Source: Progne subis subis
Taxonomy: Eukaryota; Chordata; Aves; Passeriformes; Hirundinidae
Reading direction: 5' to 3'
Assembly: GCA_022316685.1 (NCBI GenBank)
Contig: JAKJHU010000054.1
Span: forward strand, 3,694,501-3,758,500
DNA: 64,000 nt
The notes below the pieces were generated by a model. The model was not told where the DNA came from, did not search any database, and was given only the letters and a program-made list of their open reading frames with translations. Positions 13,861 to 26,864 of the stretch are shown in pieces (positions within the stretch are counted from its first letter, which is position 1; each line of letters begins with the position of its first letter). The position numbers and the translations under genes are program-made.

Positions 13861-13880
13861 CCCCCCCCCCCCCCCCCCCC
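13861..13880 (+). repeat. C20 homopolymer
   Basis: Twenty consecutive C bases lie between LTR 1 and LTR 2. Long C/G runs are much rarer than A/T runs and are unstable in sequencing and replication, so the exact length is uncertain. Confidence 0.95.
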
Positions 13881-13999
13881 TTAAGTTCATCCATTGCCTT
13901 GGTTTAAAAAGTAGAGAACTTCTTGTGTTGTTTTGGTGAAGGAATAGTTTATTATTTATGGCATATTTTTTCAGGGAAATGCATATTTAGGCTTCAGTA

Positions 14000-14604
14000 T
14001 AACCTTAAAAGCAGGACTGAGAGTCCATCAGGGAGTAAGAACGAGTCTGGCTGAGATGGAGCTCGTTTTCCCACGGCAGCCCTCGCTCACAGCGCTGTGC
14101 TTTGCCCTGGGAGGAGGACAGGTGCTGATGACACACCAGCTTGGCTGCTGCTGAGCAGCACTGGCACAGCATCAGCGCTGTCCCCTCAACAAGGGCTGTG
14201 GCTGGGCAAGATCCTGGGGGCGGCACAACCAGGCCAGCTGTCCCAAATTAACCAAAGGGATATTCCAGAGCACAGGACACTAGCTCAGATAGAAAAGCTT
14301 AGAAAAGGAGGAGGAAGCGGGGGGGCATTCATTATTTAAGGATGTTTGTCTTTCCAAGCTACCATCACATGTGCTGAAGCCCTGCTTCCCCAGGAGGGGC
14401 CAGAAAGCTCTTGTTGATGCAAAGCAGGGAATAAAACTGATTTTACTCTTTGCTTGTGCGCATGCCAACTTTCACCTTAGTAAAGTGCTTTATCTCAACC
14501 TATGAGTTGTTTTCCACCTTATTTTCTCTCCCTGTCCAGCTGGGAAGGTGAGCAACAGAGCAGCCTGATGGGTGCTTTGTGTCAGCCAAGGTCAGCCCAG
14601 CACA
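14000..14604 (+). mobile_element. Solo LTR 2, different family (5' limit uncertain)
   Basis: Diagnostic blocks in order are AACCAGGCCAGCTGTCCCAA, AACCAAAGGGATATTCCAGA, CTGAAGCCCTGCTTCCCCAG, and AGTAAAGTGCTTTATCTCAA followed by CCTATGAG. These match the promoter-proximal and poly(A) blocks of a songbird LTR I recognise. The end near CAGCCCAGCACA at 14604 is fairly clear; the start is estimated. The expected TATA is reduced to GATAGAAAAGC. No internal retroviral region follows. Confidence 0.7.
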
Positions 14605-17294
14605 CTTGCTCAGATTCAGCCTCTGCTTTTGGCACTGTTTGCTGTGGGAATAAGCTGCTCCTACAGCACAAGTGAGGATCAGACCATTTAACCTGTATAT
14701 ATCATCCCCTCCCTGCACAACTATTCTGGGATTTGCACATGGCTGTAATAAGAGGGAAGTCATCAATAACCTCCCCCTCCCCTGATCCTGAAGGAATATT
14801 TACCCAGCTCTCAGATAAAAGAGGCAAGACAGCATTGTCTTGTTCCCAGAACCAGCCCCTCTCTATCGAGTGTTAGATACATCTGCTAAAAAACAATTAG
14901 AGCATGTTAAAACACTTCATTTAATTAAAAATAATCCTCACAGTATCACAAAGGTAAAAGTAATTCAATGTTTTGGTTAAATCCTGAAAATCGAATTGAA
15001 GCTTGTGAGGTCAGTTTGTGCATACCACATAGTGCTTTATTTTTAAAGGATACTAATGGAGACTTGAATTGGCTTTTTGATTACACAATTTATCCTGTAA
15101 ATATCTATCAAATTCATCTGAACACAGCTGAAGGTCAGTATAGAAAGCTTATTTTCATTGCTAAAAACTGCTAAGATGTATCATCAATATTTTGAATTTC
15201 AATGAAAAAGACAAGAGCAGAAAAATTCAAATTTCTACCATCCTCCAGGGGCTGTCTCTTCTCCAGCTTTACAAATAATACCTTTAGTAAATACCTGGCT
15301 CCTTGCACGAGCATGACAGAACAAATCCACTGCCTTTTACAAAATGTGGATGAACTATTGATAGGATCCAGAGCTCTCCCAAGCTCTCACCTGCAAGCTG
15401 TGCCCAAAACACAAAGATGGTGAGCCATACCCTCCCTCCAGCCAGCAGGAAGAGCCTCCAGTGTCCCACTGAAGCCTGGCTGCAGATTATCAGCGAGCTC
15501 TGTGGTTCTCCAGCAGGTAATTCACACAGATCTGTTGGTTACATCAACTGCTGGCTATGAGAAGCTGAATGGAAAAGAGAAAAACCCCAACAAAATGAAA
15601 AAACAGAAGAAAAATACGGAAGGAAATTTGTAGTAAGCCTTCTTCACTTAAAGTTAGGTGTGGTAGAATAAGCCATCACTATGACTTTTTTTAACCTAAC
15701 TGCTTTTTTCTTTTTGTCTCCTTCATGAGGCTTTCAAAGAGAAAGCAACATACAGCTTAACTCTTCCAAGACTAGGCTTTAGTTCCAACTCTCTTAGGAA
15801 GACACTTAGGAAGTTATTCATAGGAACAAAACAGAAAAACCAAAAAAAATTACTCATTTCTTGGCATTCAGACAATAGAAATGCTCTAGGGAGATAAAAA
15901 CAAAACGTCATTTTTTCACCAATGTGACCCTGTGTAGGAAGGTAAAGTCCACTGCTCTGGACACCTTTTATTCATTTCATTTTCACTGTTACAGTTCGAT
16001 GCCAAAATACATTTTTTTCTAAGAAATATGCACTTGGATCACTAAAGCAAACACAATTTTTACCAGTGAATTCAACAAAAGCAAGATTTAGGCCATGGTG
16101 TGGAGCATATCTATGTCCAGTTATTTTAAGCACATAAATTACCACTGAAGCATCCATCTGGCATAGCAGATTGTTTGGTGTACTTCATCCCCTGCTAATT
16201 AATGATTAGCTCTACTAGGTAACAAGAGAGTTTCCCACCAGGTTTTCCAGTTTCAGAGGACAGGGAGGACAGCCTGCCTGACTGCAGACTTGACCAGTAA
16301 GGGCTCACACTGATCTCAGTCCTTTGAAAATCCCCCAATGAAACTGGATTCACTGCAGTAGGCAGCAAATTCCTTGGAGAGAAATATTTTAGAAAGGAGA
16401 GTTGGTTTAATTTATAGGTTAAAAACTGTATTTTTGTGAAAGATTTGAAGGCGTCAAAACCCTTCTGATTTGAAAACGTGGCAAAAAAGAAATGAAACCA
16501 ACAAATTCCACAAATGCCCAGAACCAAGCCCACAAAACAGCACAGGCATGACAGTAAAGGCTGAACACACTGATTCCCAGAGTCAGCAGTCTGAGCCATC
16601 GAGGCAGTGATGGCAGCCAGGCACCTTAGCCCCAGCCTTCTTCTGATGCAGCAATGCTTGAGGGACCTTCTCAGGGCCTTCTGCTTGGAAAGCTCACCCT
16701 CATCCCCAAAAAGTAACAGCTGGGATGGAGCCAGGTGGCTCAAGCTGCAAGTGCAGAGTGATCACACCACAGGGCCACAGGACGGGCAAGGACACTCCAG
16801 TGTTAGCTTCCCTTCTTATCCCAGCTACCAAGAAAACTTGCTGAAAGCAGAGTTCCATGGCTGATAATGCAGAAAGCTCCAGAGATTTGTTTGATACACC
16901 TTTGTAAGCAGCATGCCCTGGGGAGCATTTCAATTGAAACAGAAGTTAATCTGCTGAAGCTCACATGCCAGTGTTATTTCCTGCAGTTCTGCTGGATTTA
17001 ACTGCTGCTAGATGTCCACCTGCAGCTTTTTCCAGCTGCAAAACTGTGCTGCTGCAGGAGCAAACACAGCCCTGGGGAAGTGGCAGAAGAGCAGAGGAGG
17101 GTAAAGTAGAGCTTCCCTGCCACAGCTCACTGGGTGCAAGTCTCTGCCTGCACTCACAGCGCTGCCTGGGCCCAAAGAGGAGTTTTCCAACAAACCCAGG
17201 AAGTCACAAGTGCTTGTGTCAGGAACTGAGGGCTTAACTTACTTGAGACACTAACAATAAGGAAATTATTGCACATGAAAAGGCTCTTTAAGCC
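14605..17294. other. Intron sequence between LTRs
   Basis: A 182-codon minus frame (16195-16743) has a hydrophobic Cys/Gly/Phe stretch but no recognised family. A small perfect hairpin, CAAGACA-GCAT-TGTCTTG, lies near 14825. No retroviral gag, pol or env similarity was seen between LTR 2 and LTR 3. Confidence 0.5.
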
Positions 17295-17313
17295 TTTTTT
17301 TTTTTTTTTTTTT
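17295..17313 (+). repeat. T19 homopolymer
   Basis: The run follows CTTTAAGCC and precedes GTATTTCAG, about 145 bases left of LTR 3. No element body is recognised next to it. Confidence 0.9.
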
Positions 17314-17456
17314 GTATTTCAGTTCAGCAAGGTAAAGGGACATGATGATTTTACTCCTCTGTCTGAACTGCCCTGTTTGCATAAGCTAACAAGGGAAGAT
17401 TCAAAACAAGCTTGAGGATTAACAATTTTTCATCAAAATCCATCACTGTTTCATGG

Positions 17457-18012
17457 TTTAATCCACACAGCTGCTTGCTTCCTTCCCCCACAGTGGGATG
17501 GGGAAGGGAACTAAAGGGTAAAAGACAAAAATCATGGGCTGAGATAAAGGCAGTTTAATAGTGAAACCAAAAGCTATACGGATAAGAAAAGCAAACCAAA
17601 CTAAGGAATTCATTCCCACTTCCCATTGAAGGCAAATGTTTGGGCATCCCCAGGACAGCAGGTTTCATCCCATGCAAAGGTGACTTGGAAAAACTAATGC
17701 CATCACTCTGAACCTCCATCTTTCCCTTCTTCCCCCGCTCTGGATGCTGAGCATGACACCACATGGTCTGGGATGGCCCTGGGGTCAGCTGGGGTCAGCT
17801 GTCCCAGCTGTGAGCTCCCCAATACCTTGTGCACCCCCAGCCTCCTCACTGGTGGGGTGAAAAGCAGAAAAGGCGTTGGCTCTGTACAAACACTGCCCAG
17901 AGGCAATGAAAACATCCCTGAGTTACCATCACTGTTTCCAGCAGAAATCCAAAATTGCATCCTATACCGGCTGCTGTGAAAAATTCATCGTATCCCAGTC
18001 AAGACCAGCACA
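17457..18012 (-). mobile_element. Solo LTR 3, antisense (about 556 bp)
   Basis: The minus strand starts TGTGCTGGTCTTGACTGGGA and ends TTAAACCATGAAACA. It contains GGCTGGGGGTGCACAAGG, the CAGCTGACCCCAGCTGACCC block, a TCATGCTCAGCAT block and CTATTAAACTGCCTTTATCT with an ATTAAA poly(A) signal. This order and length match a complete songbird LTR. The promoter TATA after the TCATGCTCAGCAT block has decayed to CCAGAGC. A GGGTCAGCT unit is locally duplicated. There is no internal retroviral sequence on either side. Confidence 0.85.
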
Positions 18013-21000
18013 CCACATCATAAAAACATTCCAAATACACTCTGCAGGAAATACAACATTCATGGAAACTGCCTTTCCAAATTACGTTTATCTGCTCATC
18101 AAAACTGCACACCAAGACAGGTCTTGGTGATCTGCACAAGCACTTTAGGGCTGGGACCATCTCTCCCAAATCAGGCCTTAAGCTCCTTATCCCAATTCAG
18201 TGTGGTGCAACAACAAACAAAAACCAAAATCAGAAAGACACACAAAACTCCCCCCATAGAAAACAAAAACAAACAAAAAACCCTAAACCCCCCCCAAAAC
18301 CCCATAAGTTCAGGTCATCTGGAAAGATCTCCAACAAGCCATTGAGATACTCCTCAAAACGGGGGGTTGATTACATACTGCAGTAATTAAATAAGCAGCC
18401 CAGTTCTTTGTCACAGGGCTCCCAATTCATTGCATAGGATCTGACAGGTAGACAACTGTTTATTTTTGAGAAAGGGGAGCTGCTCTCTGTAGCTATTTTT
18501 TAAATATCCAATGTCAAAAAACAAGGACTTTTAGTCCCTGGGATCACCACAAAGCTGCCTCAGGCCAACAAGAAGTCTGTATAGTGCAGGATGTGGGAAA
18601 GAAGTACTATTTGGCTTGTATGTCCACAAATAACAGAAAAATGAATTTTAAATCTCTCCTACAGAGTGTGAAATGGCAGAGAGCCATTCTGATATGTGAA
18701 CTGTGGTCAGCCTGCCCTCTCAGAAGGAAAACAAGGCACCTGTAACTCAGACTGGGTCAAGGTCTTGAGCTTCCCACCTGTAACAGGAACCAAAGCCCGG
18801 AGGACAAGGGAGAGGATTCATAGCATACGTGCTGGCCAGCCACCAAATCAGGGATGTGGTGCAGGAGCTGCCAGAAGGATTGAGTGCAACTTTAAAATAA
18901 AAGCCTGTCACAAGGAAAACAACTGCAAAACAGAATGCCTTCATCACCCAACCCTCCTGCCAGTGCCCAGCCACTGAGGTGTGCAGAACCTCAGCTGAGC
19001 ACGGGGCTCCAGTGATCCAAGTGATCCTTGGCCATGAAGTGAAGCCTCACGAGTGACCAAACACTAAGAGCACACAACAGTGGCCACATCCCCAAGTATA
19101 AAGATAACGAGGCTTATGTGGCCTCAGGACCACCCTGACTCCTGGGTTCTGTTTTCCCCCCTGCTCACACTCCCCCAGCAAACAGCAGGCAACACAAGCT
19201 TTGCAGCGCTGTAGCACAGCAGCACCACAGCTCAGAGGAGCATGACACGAGGAAAAGATCAGTCACACTCTGCTACAAAGGGATGCAAACTACAGACCTC
19301 CTTACACTGAGGCAGGACAAGCCTCCTGTGACTGTCAGACAAAACCTCCTGGAAGACAGAAATGCAAAGATCAAGGTCAGGAAAAAGAAAATAAGTGTTG
19401 CAGGAGGGAAGTGGTTCCTCCAAGCAGCTCCAAAGCTATAAATAAAATAAAACAAAACCTGCATATATATCACACATGCATGTGTCTGCTGGCTGGAGAA
19501 GATCCTGGTGTTGGTCAAGAGAATGTAGAAGCCAGCCCAGCACTCGACACTTATAGAAGGTGACCATTGAGCAACCCTGTCCACCATGCTGAAAGGTTTA
19601 TGAAGGGCTCAGTCTGGGAGCTCTTCAAACAAGGATTTCATGGAAGTTACTTGTCAATGGCACTGTAGATCTTTGTAATACAAAGGGGTGCAGCCATTTA
19701 CCCATTCAAGCACCAGCCAAAATGTTAGGAGCAGTTATAATCCTTCCACTGCACAGGCTCAAAACTTGTAAAAATGGCTATTTCAAAGGCAGGAAAGGAG
19801 GTTCCTTTCTCCATCATTTATTTACTTGCTGTTTCAGTTTCTTCTGCTCATTAACCAGGGTCTGCCACTGCTCTTCCAATAAAAGTTTCCAAGAGATGCC
19901 CTTTGTTATTGAATCAAAGTATTGCTCACCATGCTGATCCCATACCACAGAGCTACATACCTCCAGTCTCCCACGAAGGAAATTCCAGACTTCGGCAAAA
20001 ATTGGCTTAAGACAAGAAATAAAAGCTCTTGATATTCAGATGTCACGTAAGTCTTGTGACCACTATTTCTACAGCCATGAATATTCAGTTTAGATGTCTA
20101 TTCTATGCGAACCACACCTTGATTATTCCTATCTCAAAGTCAATCAAACAATGCTTCTCTGGTATCCAAAGCCCCCACTACCAGTTTTCTTCAAAACCAA
20201 ATTCACACCTAGAGTTTAAATCAGAGTCTTTTGGGCAGTGAAGAAAGCAATGGGAAGCAGCTTGAGAAAAAAGGAAGAGCTTTTTTCTGCAAAGGCATGG
20301 AATCGCATTCAGATGAGTGATTTCCATAAAGCCAGAGAGCTCAGGAACTGTAAGGTACTGCAGCTTTGAGGCAAACCCCTCCCCTCATTTAGTCTTCTGC
20401 ATAATCCTGAACGATCACTCATTGCAACATGGTTAACAAAGCAATTATCTTTTCTCCAAATCTCTACCTCAAATAACATGATTACACAAGACAAAACCAA
20501 TCAAATAAATAAATAGGCTTAGGCTTGTTTGCAGACAAATCTAAACTGAAAGCCTGGATACTAAGCACAGAAAGAAAGCTGCTTTTTAAAGGCTGCCTTC
20601 CTGTTTCTTAGGGCCCAGCCTCACGGGGATTTTGGCTATTTGGGTATGTTGGTGCTGAAAATGGAATGTCCAACCAACACCTACCTCATGCAGGTGTTCC
20701 ACAGCTTAACCACTCTTCATGAAATGCTACTGCTCCTTTGACAACTATTTCTATTCAGAGGCTGTGGTAACACCACTTGTAAAACAGCTCTGAGAGGTCT
20801 CTGAGCAGTGTTTTCTCTGACCGTACCTGGCTGTTGTGCAGCGCTGACCTTACACACTTGGCCAAGTGACTCCAAGCAGCCCACTACACCACATTCCTTC
20901 CATCTGGCCCCTGGCAAGTTCCCTGACTGTTGAGCAGATGCCATCAGCACTTGTCCATGTTGTGCTGGGCTGTTTTTTCTTATCGCACCTTTCTTCTTAA

Positions 21001-24000
21001 AACTACAAAACCGGCTTTTACAACCTGCATGGCCGAATGTGGATAAACTTCAAACCAGAACAGTTTCCCATGCAGATCCCTTAGCACAAACCTGCATTTC
21101 AGTGTTGTCTCCAACACAAGTGACACTATGCAATTACACCTGGGAAGTCAGCAGCAGCTGTTCCAGTGGTACTCAGGGGCAATGCTGAACAAAGCTGCCC
21201 ATCACTGAGAATGTGGGTAGATGTGCTCTTCAGAAGTGCAACCAAACCCCAAAACCTTGGCTGAGAGTCATCTGAGAAGCCCTAAACAGGCTCAATCACT
21301 AAGTCAGATCTCATCCAGTCCAGCTGAAGATACAGTTAGACACTCATCAAGCTTTAAAAACCAGTAATTTCTGTATTTTTTCTTTAAATTTCCAGCTTAG
21401 GACTGTCAAGGTATAGATGACATTGTTTGTAATTCCACTTGCAATAAAATTCAGGATTGATAATTTGTTTTACAGTCACTGATCCTGTGATATAAGCCTT
21501 TCTTAAAGCTTATAGAAATAATCATATGAATTTAAGGATATCTATGTTAGGCACTTCAAGAGAAAAAGCAAAATAAACACAATGCCTGTGTAACTGAAGA
21601 AGCTTACACGGGAACATAAATAAGAATAGATCTATTTTTTTTTTAATGTCTATATCAAGGTTTCAAAATTATTGCATTTTTTGACAATGTATAGATACTT
21701 GATCTGTGAAAAAAGCTTATTTTGTATTTTTTTAATGCATGAAAAATAGCCACAGGTGTGTAAAATCTCCCTTGGTACAAAGCTTGTAGGAACACAGTAT
21801 AATTGTTTTTTAATATATTCTTTATGTATGTTGTCAAAAAAGTCTTGAGAAATATAATAACCACTTTCAAAAAGTTAAGCTCTCTGTAAAACATTTATGG
21901 AATTGTAATCCCTCTATTTCAAGTATTTAAAGTGGTTCAGACAGCCACAATTTCACACACTGTAGGTGAGATTTAAAATTAATTTGAATTTCTGTTATGT
22001 TATTTGTGAGCATATAAGCCAAATAGTACTTCATTCCTACATCCTGCACTATACAGACTTCTCGTTGGCCTGAGGCAGCTTTGTGGTGATTCCAGGGACA
22101 AAAAGCTATTCTTTATGATGCTCTACAGAGCTTAGTTGCTTATAAAGTAAGTTTGCTGGGTTTACAGCCTTTGAATCCCACATGACCATCTTCAAAAGAA
22201 TCACTGGATTTTTCTTCTGCCAAAGGGTCGTGGCCAGATGAGAGACTCGGGGAACACTTCCCCAGCCCCAGCTGACAACTTGCAATCTCAGTTTATGAAG
22301 TTACTTAACCATATACCTCTTAATAACATTTAAATGGAGGGGCTAACCTCCTTGAAGTTTTGCATGGCCTAAGGCAGCCTGATGAACTGGTGCCATTGGG
22401 AACCCGCATGCTAACCCCTGAGCAAAACCAACCATCTAATGAAAAACAAGATTTATAAAAGCTTATATACTTTCCTATCAAGACTGTTGGTTACACGGAG
22501 ACATTCCCCAACTACCTGGGATTTACACTGCATTGCGGAGTACTGCATTTTCCAGTCCTTACTGCCTAGACCATGTCGAAATTTTATGTAAAAGTTTAAT
22601 GACAACGGCTTTAATCAGAAGTGAAATATGATTCCTTTCAGCTTTGTCAGTCTTCTGTTGCATGACTGAACCCAAAGCCTGATGTTCCTTTGGTTGTATT
22701 AAAGTGGCACTTGATGAGGAGTAATAACCTTTTTCTTCCCACACTGCACAGCAGCCTGCCCTTAGATTGGAATCTCTGTGAAACACTATCACACACTTTT
22801 CCACTGAAAAAATCTACTAGTGCTCCAAAGTTTCCTGATGTAGTTTCTCCCAATCTTATCAAATTAAGGCAAGAGAGAATATGAAGAAAGAGACAGGAAG
22901 AAAACAATACTTCTATATAAACAATAAATGTCCATACCATACCCCTAATTACTGAACATCCTGAGGCACAAGTTAAATTTTAACTGCAAAATTATACCCA
23001 GTGAGGACAAACAACCAAATAGAAAATTGTGTCCACACAGACAGAGTTATGGAGTTTAGACCTTAGATCCTAATGTTTTGTTGTCATTACACTATGAAGA
23101 ATAAATTCAAATCTAGGGACTTACCAAACACTTCTAGGCATTTCAAAATTTTTCCCTGCTTTTCTCTTTTTGAATGATTAAGTCCCATGCTTTCTTACTA
23201 AGAGGATGCCAGAAGGAAGTAATTAGCCTTCATATCATGGCTGAAAACAAAGCCCTAAATCACACAATGCTCTAGTGTCAACAGAAGGAGATTACACAAA
23301 ATGACCAGAAAACTGCTTTATGGCTGGAATCTTAGTAAAACTAATGGAAAAAACCAAGCAGTGCAGAAAAGAGTCAAAGAGCCTCCACTACTTTATGGAC
23401 TAGCTTTAATAAAAATACTCAAGTCAGCCAGTGTACAACTTAGTCAACACTGGGCACATTTCAGCTCATCTTGAGTCGCAAGTCCAGTGCAGTACTTGGA
23501 GAAGCAGAGCAAAAGCTTTTTCCCCCCTGGCCCTTTTCCTGATGCCAGTTTTGTTGGGGATGAGCCTTCCTGTGTTTTAGTGGTGAGAAGTACTCAGGGC
23601 TGCCACCTTCTCTGCCAAGGAGCTGGGAAGAAAACTGAAAGCTCACAATTAGTTCCAAGTCCTCGCAAAATGAGCAAGCCAGCCAACTTAAGCCAAACCC
23701 CAAAATTTATCCTATGACGTGCCCGCAGGGGTACTGGCGCCCTCAGGAAGAGCTGCAGCAAACAAGTTCCTCCAGACAGCCTTCCCCTTCAAGGCAGGAG
23801 GGCTCTAGCAACTGAGAGGCAGAGAGCAGACAGGAAAGCAGGAGACTCCTATACTTGCAGGAAGAGAAAATACATTTGGATAAGCATTAGAACAATGTGA
23901 GGAGGATCTCTTTAAAGAACAGGAGACTGCTGAACAAGGGCTCCAAACCACAACCATGCAGTGACTGCCAGCAACAGTATGATAGATGGTATTGTTGTTA

Positions 24001-25567
24001 TCATCATCATCACTTGGGGGGGATAGACCCAGCCCTAGTGCTGCGTTCTCAATCTCAGAGAACTCAGCATTGGGGTGGGATATGGTCAGTAGCAGGTACA
24101 TCCCTTGGTGAAGTTCCATGAGGACCAGGAGTCACTAGCACTGGTGGCAGCTCCACTCCATTGCCTCAAATGCAGACAGACACAATAGAAAAACTGTAAA
24201 GGTGGACAGACACCAAGAAATTGATATGCATATTTAAAGGTATAGGCATGTAGCTCCCAACAAACTAGAAGCTTCTGACTCTGGGCTACCTGTGCTCTTT
24301 GCACCATTGCCCCTCCAGCTCCCAGAAGTGACTTGCTGTGGGAGACAGGATATTTTCATTTGCTGAGAAGAGAGGCAAGGAGAATGTTGTCCCAGCCTGA
24401 GTGGCACAGAAGGTAACAGTTCTGCTCTTCTGTCTCTTATTTTAACTAAATAATTTATTCAGCAAGATATGCCTACTTTTAAGCCCTATTCGTCACATAT
24501 CTGTGAGCTCTGGGACAGCTCCGTCCCTTCACATGCAAGAGCACTACACTAAAACATTACCTACCTAAAAAATCCCTAACCAGGCTCTGTGTTTTCAGAA
24601 CTAAGTTTACAAAGTGACCAGACTGTCTGTAATATTATCAAAAATTCAACTGACACAAAAATCAAGTTGTGTTTTCTTCAAGCTGATCTCCCCTCAGAAG
24701 CCCACGAATGGATTCCTGCCGACAGCTCCGTACATTAATCCACCCCTGTCCCTGCAGCAGGCAAATAAAGCCTTAAACAAATCAGCAGAGCAAGATGCTG
24801 CACTCAGCAGATACCAGAACAGCACATGCTACAAAATACAGCACAGCCAAATGTAAAGGCAAGGAGGTTGCAGATTAAAGTACCTTTTTGTTATGCCTTT
24901 TTATCTTACGAGGTATTCCTGAAATGAGCTCTGAGCCCAGAATGTTTTTTACACCATTTCATTTTCAGCTTGCAGCTCAGATTATTTTGAAGCAGAAGTA
25001 CCACAGAAAAATGAGCACAGCCATTCATCTTTGCAAAAGGGTGGGAAATTAATTTAAGGTCAATAAAAGCAGAGGTCTCTGTAGGTATTAATTTCCATCT
25101 TGCAGAATTTATCAACAGTCCTAGAACTCCTCAATTTATAGCTATGCCAGTAGCTTAAAGAGAGAAAAACAGCAGCACTTATCCTGGCACACAAAACAAT
25201 TGAGCAAGGTCCACGCTACATTGACCCTGCCATCTGGACAGTGCAGAGGCATTTCCAGCATTATCCTGTATAATCACGTAAAATTGTATCCTGATGAGAG
25301 AGGCCAAAAATCCTGTGCTCCAGAGATCCAGCTGATAACAGCAATCAATCAATCTCCCTTTACAGGTGCAAAATCACACCATCACAGAGTGATGCACACC
25401 TCACTGCTTCATAAACATCAACAAATTATTACACTTTCTTGCATATTTTTCAATTCACCGGTCCTCTGGAGTGTGAGAAAATGACAAGTTAAGAAGGTGA
25501 TCCTCTGCCCCCAGTGAAAAACAGAAAGGACTTTGTTGGGGGCTGCTGTATGTGCAGGATTAGGCCT
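18013..25567. other. Intron sequence, no gene recognised
   Basis: AT-rich between 21.3 and 22.0 kb. All frames are near or below 100 codons. 20660-20960 has a faint LINE-like feel but no diagnostic block. A short CAT repeat (TTATCATCATCATCAC) lies near 24000. Confidence 0.5.
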
Positions 25568-25672
25568 GAATGATTTGCCAAAGGCTTTACAACAAATTGG
25601 TTGCTGAGCTAAGAATAGAAGCTGGGAATCCTGGTTCCTGGTGCCGTAGTCACTACACAACCCCTGCCTTCT
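25568..25672 (-). mobile_element. MIR-like SINE relic
   Basis: The + strand reads GATTTGCCAAAGGCTTTACA, GAGCTAAGAATAGAAGCTGG, GAATCCTGGTTCCTGGTGCC and GTAGTCACTACACAACCCC. This is the reverse complement order of a MIR-type tRNA-derived SINE (ACTTGCCCAAGGTCACACAG ... GAGCCAGGAATAGAACCC ... CACTA). It carries diverged A and B box remnants. Confidence 0.6.
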
Positions 25673-26831
25673 CCCAGAGAGGGCACTCAGGCACACAACT
25701 GAACTTGGATGCAGCCAGAGGACACACTGCCCTTGCAAGGCTTCACTCAGGAATCTTCCCCCAGCTAAAATGCAAGAGCCCTGCGCTGGGAACTATTAAA
25801 CAGCTGTAGCTTCAGCTCCTGCTTCAGCATTACACACCAGCCTTATCAGCTTCCCTCCTCATGCCAGGAATGCTGCAGGAATTTGCCTTCTGCAGACTAA
25901 AGAGAAAGATGAATAAAAAAGATGATTGTGTGTCTGCATGTGTGTGAAAGAACAGGAGGGAGAGGGAAAGAGAGAACATTAAAGGCTTTGTCATTATATA
26001 GTTTAACCTTCTGAAAACAGATTTAGTAATCCTGTATCAAGACTGTGACTTTGGTGTAAGTATTATCATGGCATTGAACTTGCCCACAGTCCTACCACCT
26101 GTATTGCAAGTTCCCAGCCTCCATTCCAGCTCCTTGTACAGTGTCTGCCCCAAAAAGCCTGCTCAGCTCCATCCAACAAGCTCAGTGCTTCAGCAGCAAA
26201 GGCTTTAGCCAGCTGAGCACTTCGTCACATTTTGGGAAGAACCAAATACCTCAAAGGCCAGAGATACAAAACGTAAAGGATTCAAAATGGGATACCCTCA
26301 ACAACAAAAATACATATAGCCATCTCCCACACAGCCTGACATAACAAGGCTCTGCAGGGCTTGAGGGAGCCAGTAGAACAGTTTTGATATGCTGAAACAA
26401 GTACAAGACAAGGAATGAGTGGCAACAGATTGAGGAACCATCAGTACAGAAGCTGCAGACTCTTTCAAAAGGCAGCAAGCTACATACAATCAGTGAAGGA
26501 ACAAAAATTGTAATCTGAAAATAAGTAAATACAACTCCCCAAGCACTTAGTTTATTTAAGGACCAACTACTCAGACCAAGAAAACCTGGTTCATTTTGAA
26601 AGAAAATGACCAAGGGACATCATGGGGTTCTGAGAAAGCTAGCAATGAACCAGTTAACCAGAACATCAGATAATTGCACTGAAGCCAGTCTACCACAAAG
26701 ATACTTCCCAATTTTGGATGCAGGCATTAGTTTATGGGTGCCATGTAACTATTTGACGCTGATTTTCTATAATGCATCAAGAAAGAAACATGTATTCCAT
26801 TACAGCCAGTAATCTGCAGACTGGGGAGGAT

Positions 26832-26864
26832 AGAAGCATTTCAGGAGAAGCATTTCAGGAGAAG
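26832..26864 (+). repeat. 14-bp direct duplication
   Basis: AGAAGCATTTCAGG occurs twice in tandem, followed by a third partial AGAAG. It is a small local duplication with no mismatch between copies. Confidence 0.85.

Noticed and set aside
20640..20960. Possible antisense CR1 fragment
   Set aside because: A phrase like GTTCCACAGCTTAACCACTC recalls CR1, but no diagnostic 3' end or ordered blocks follow.
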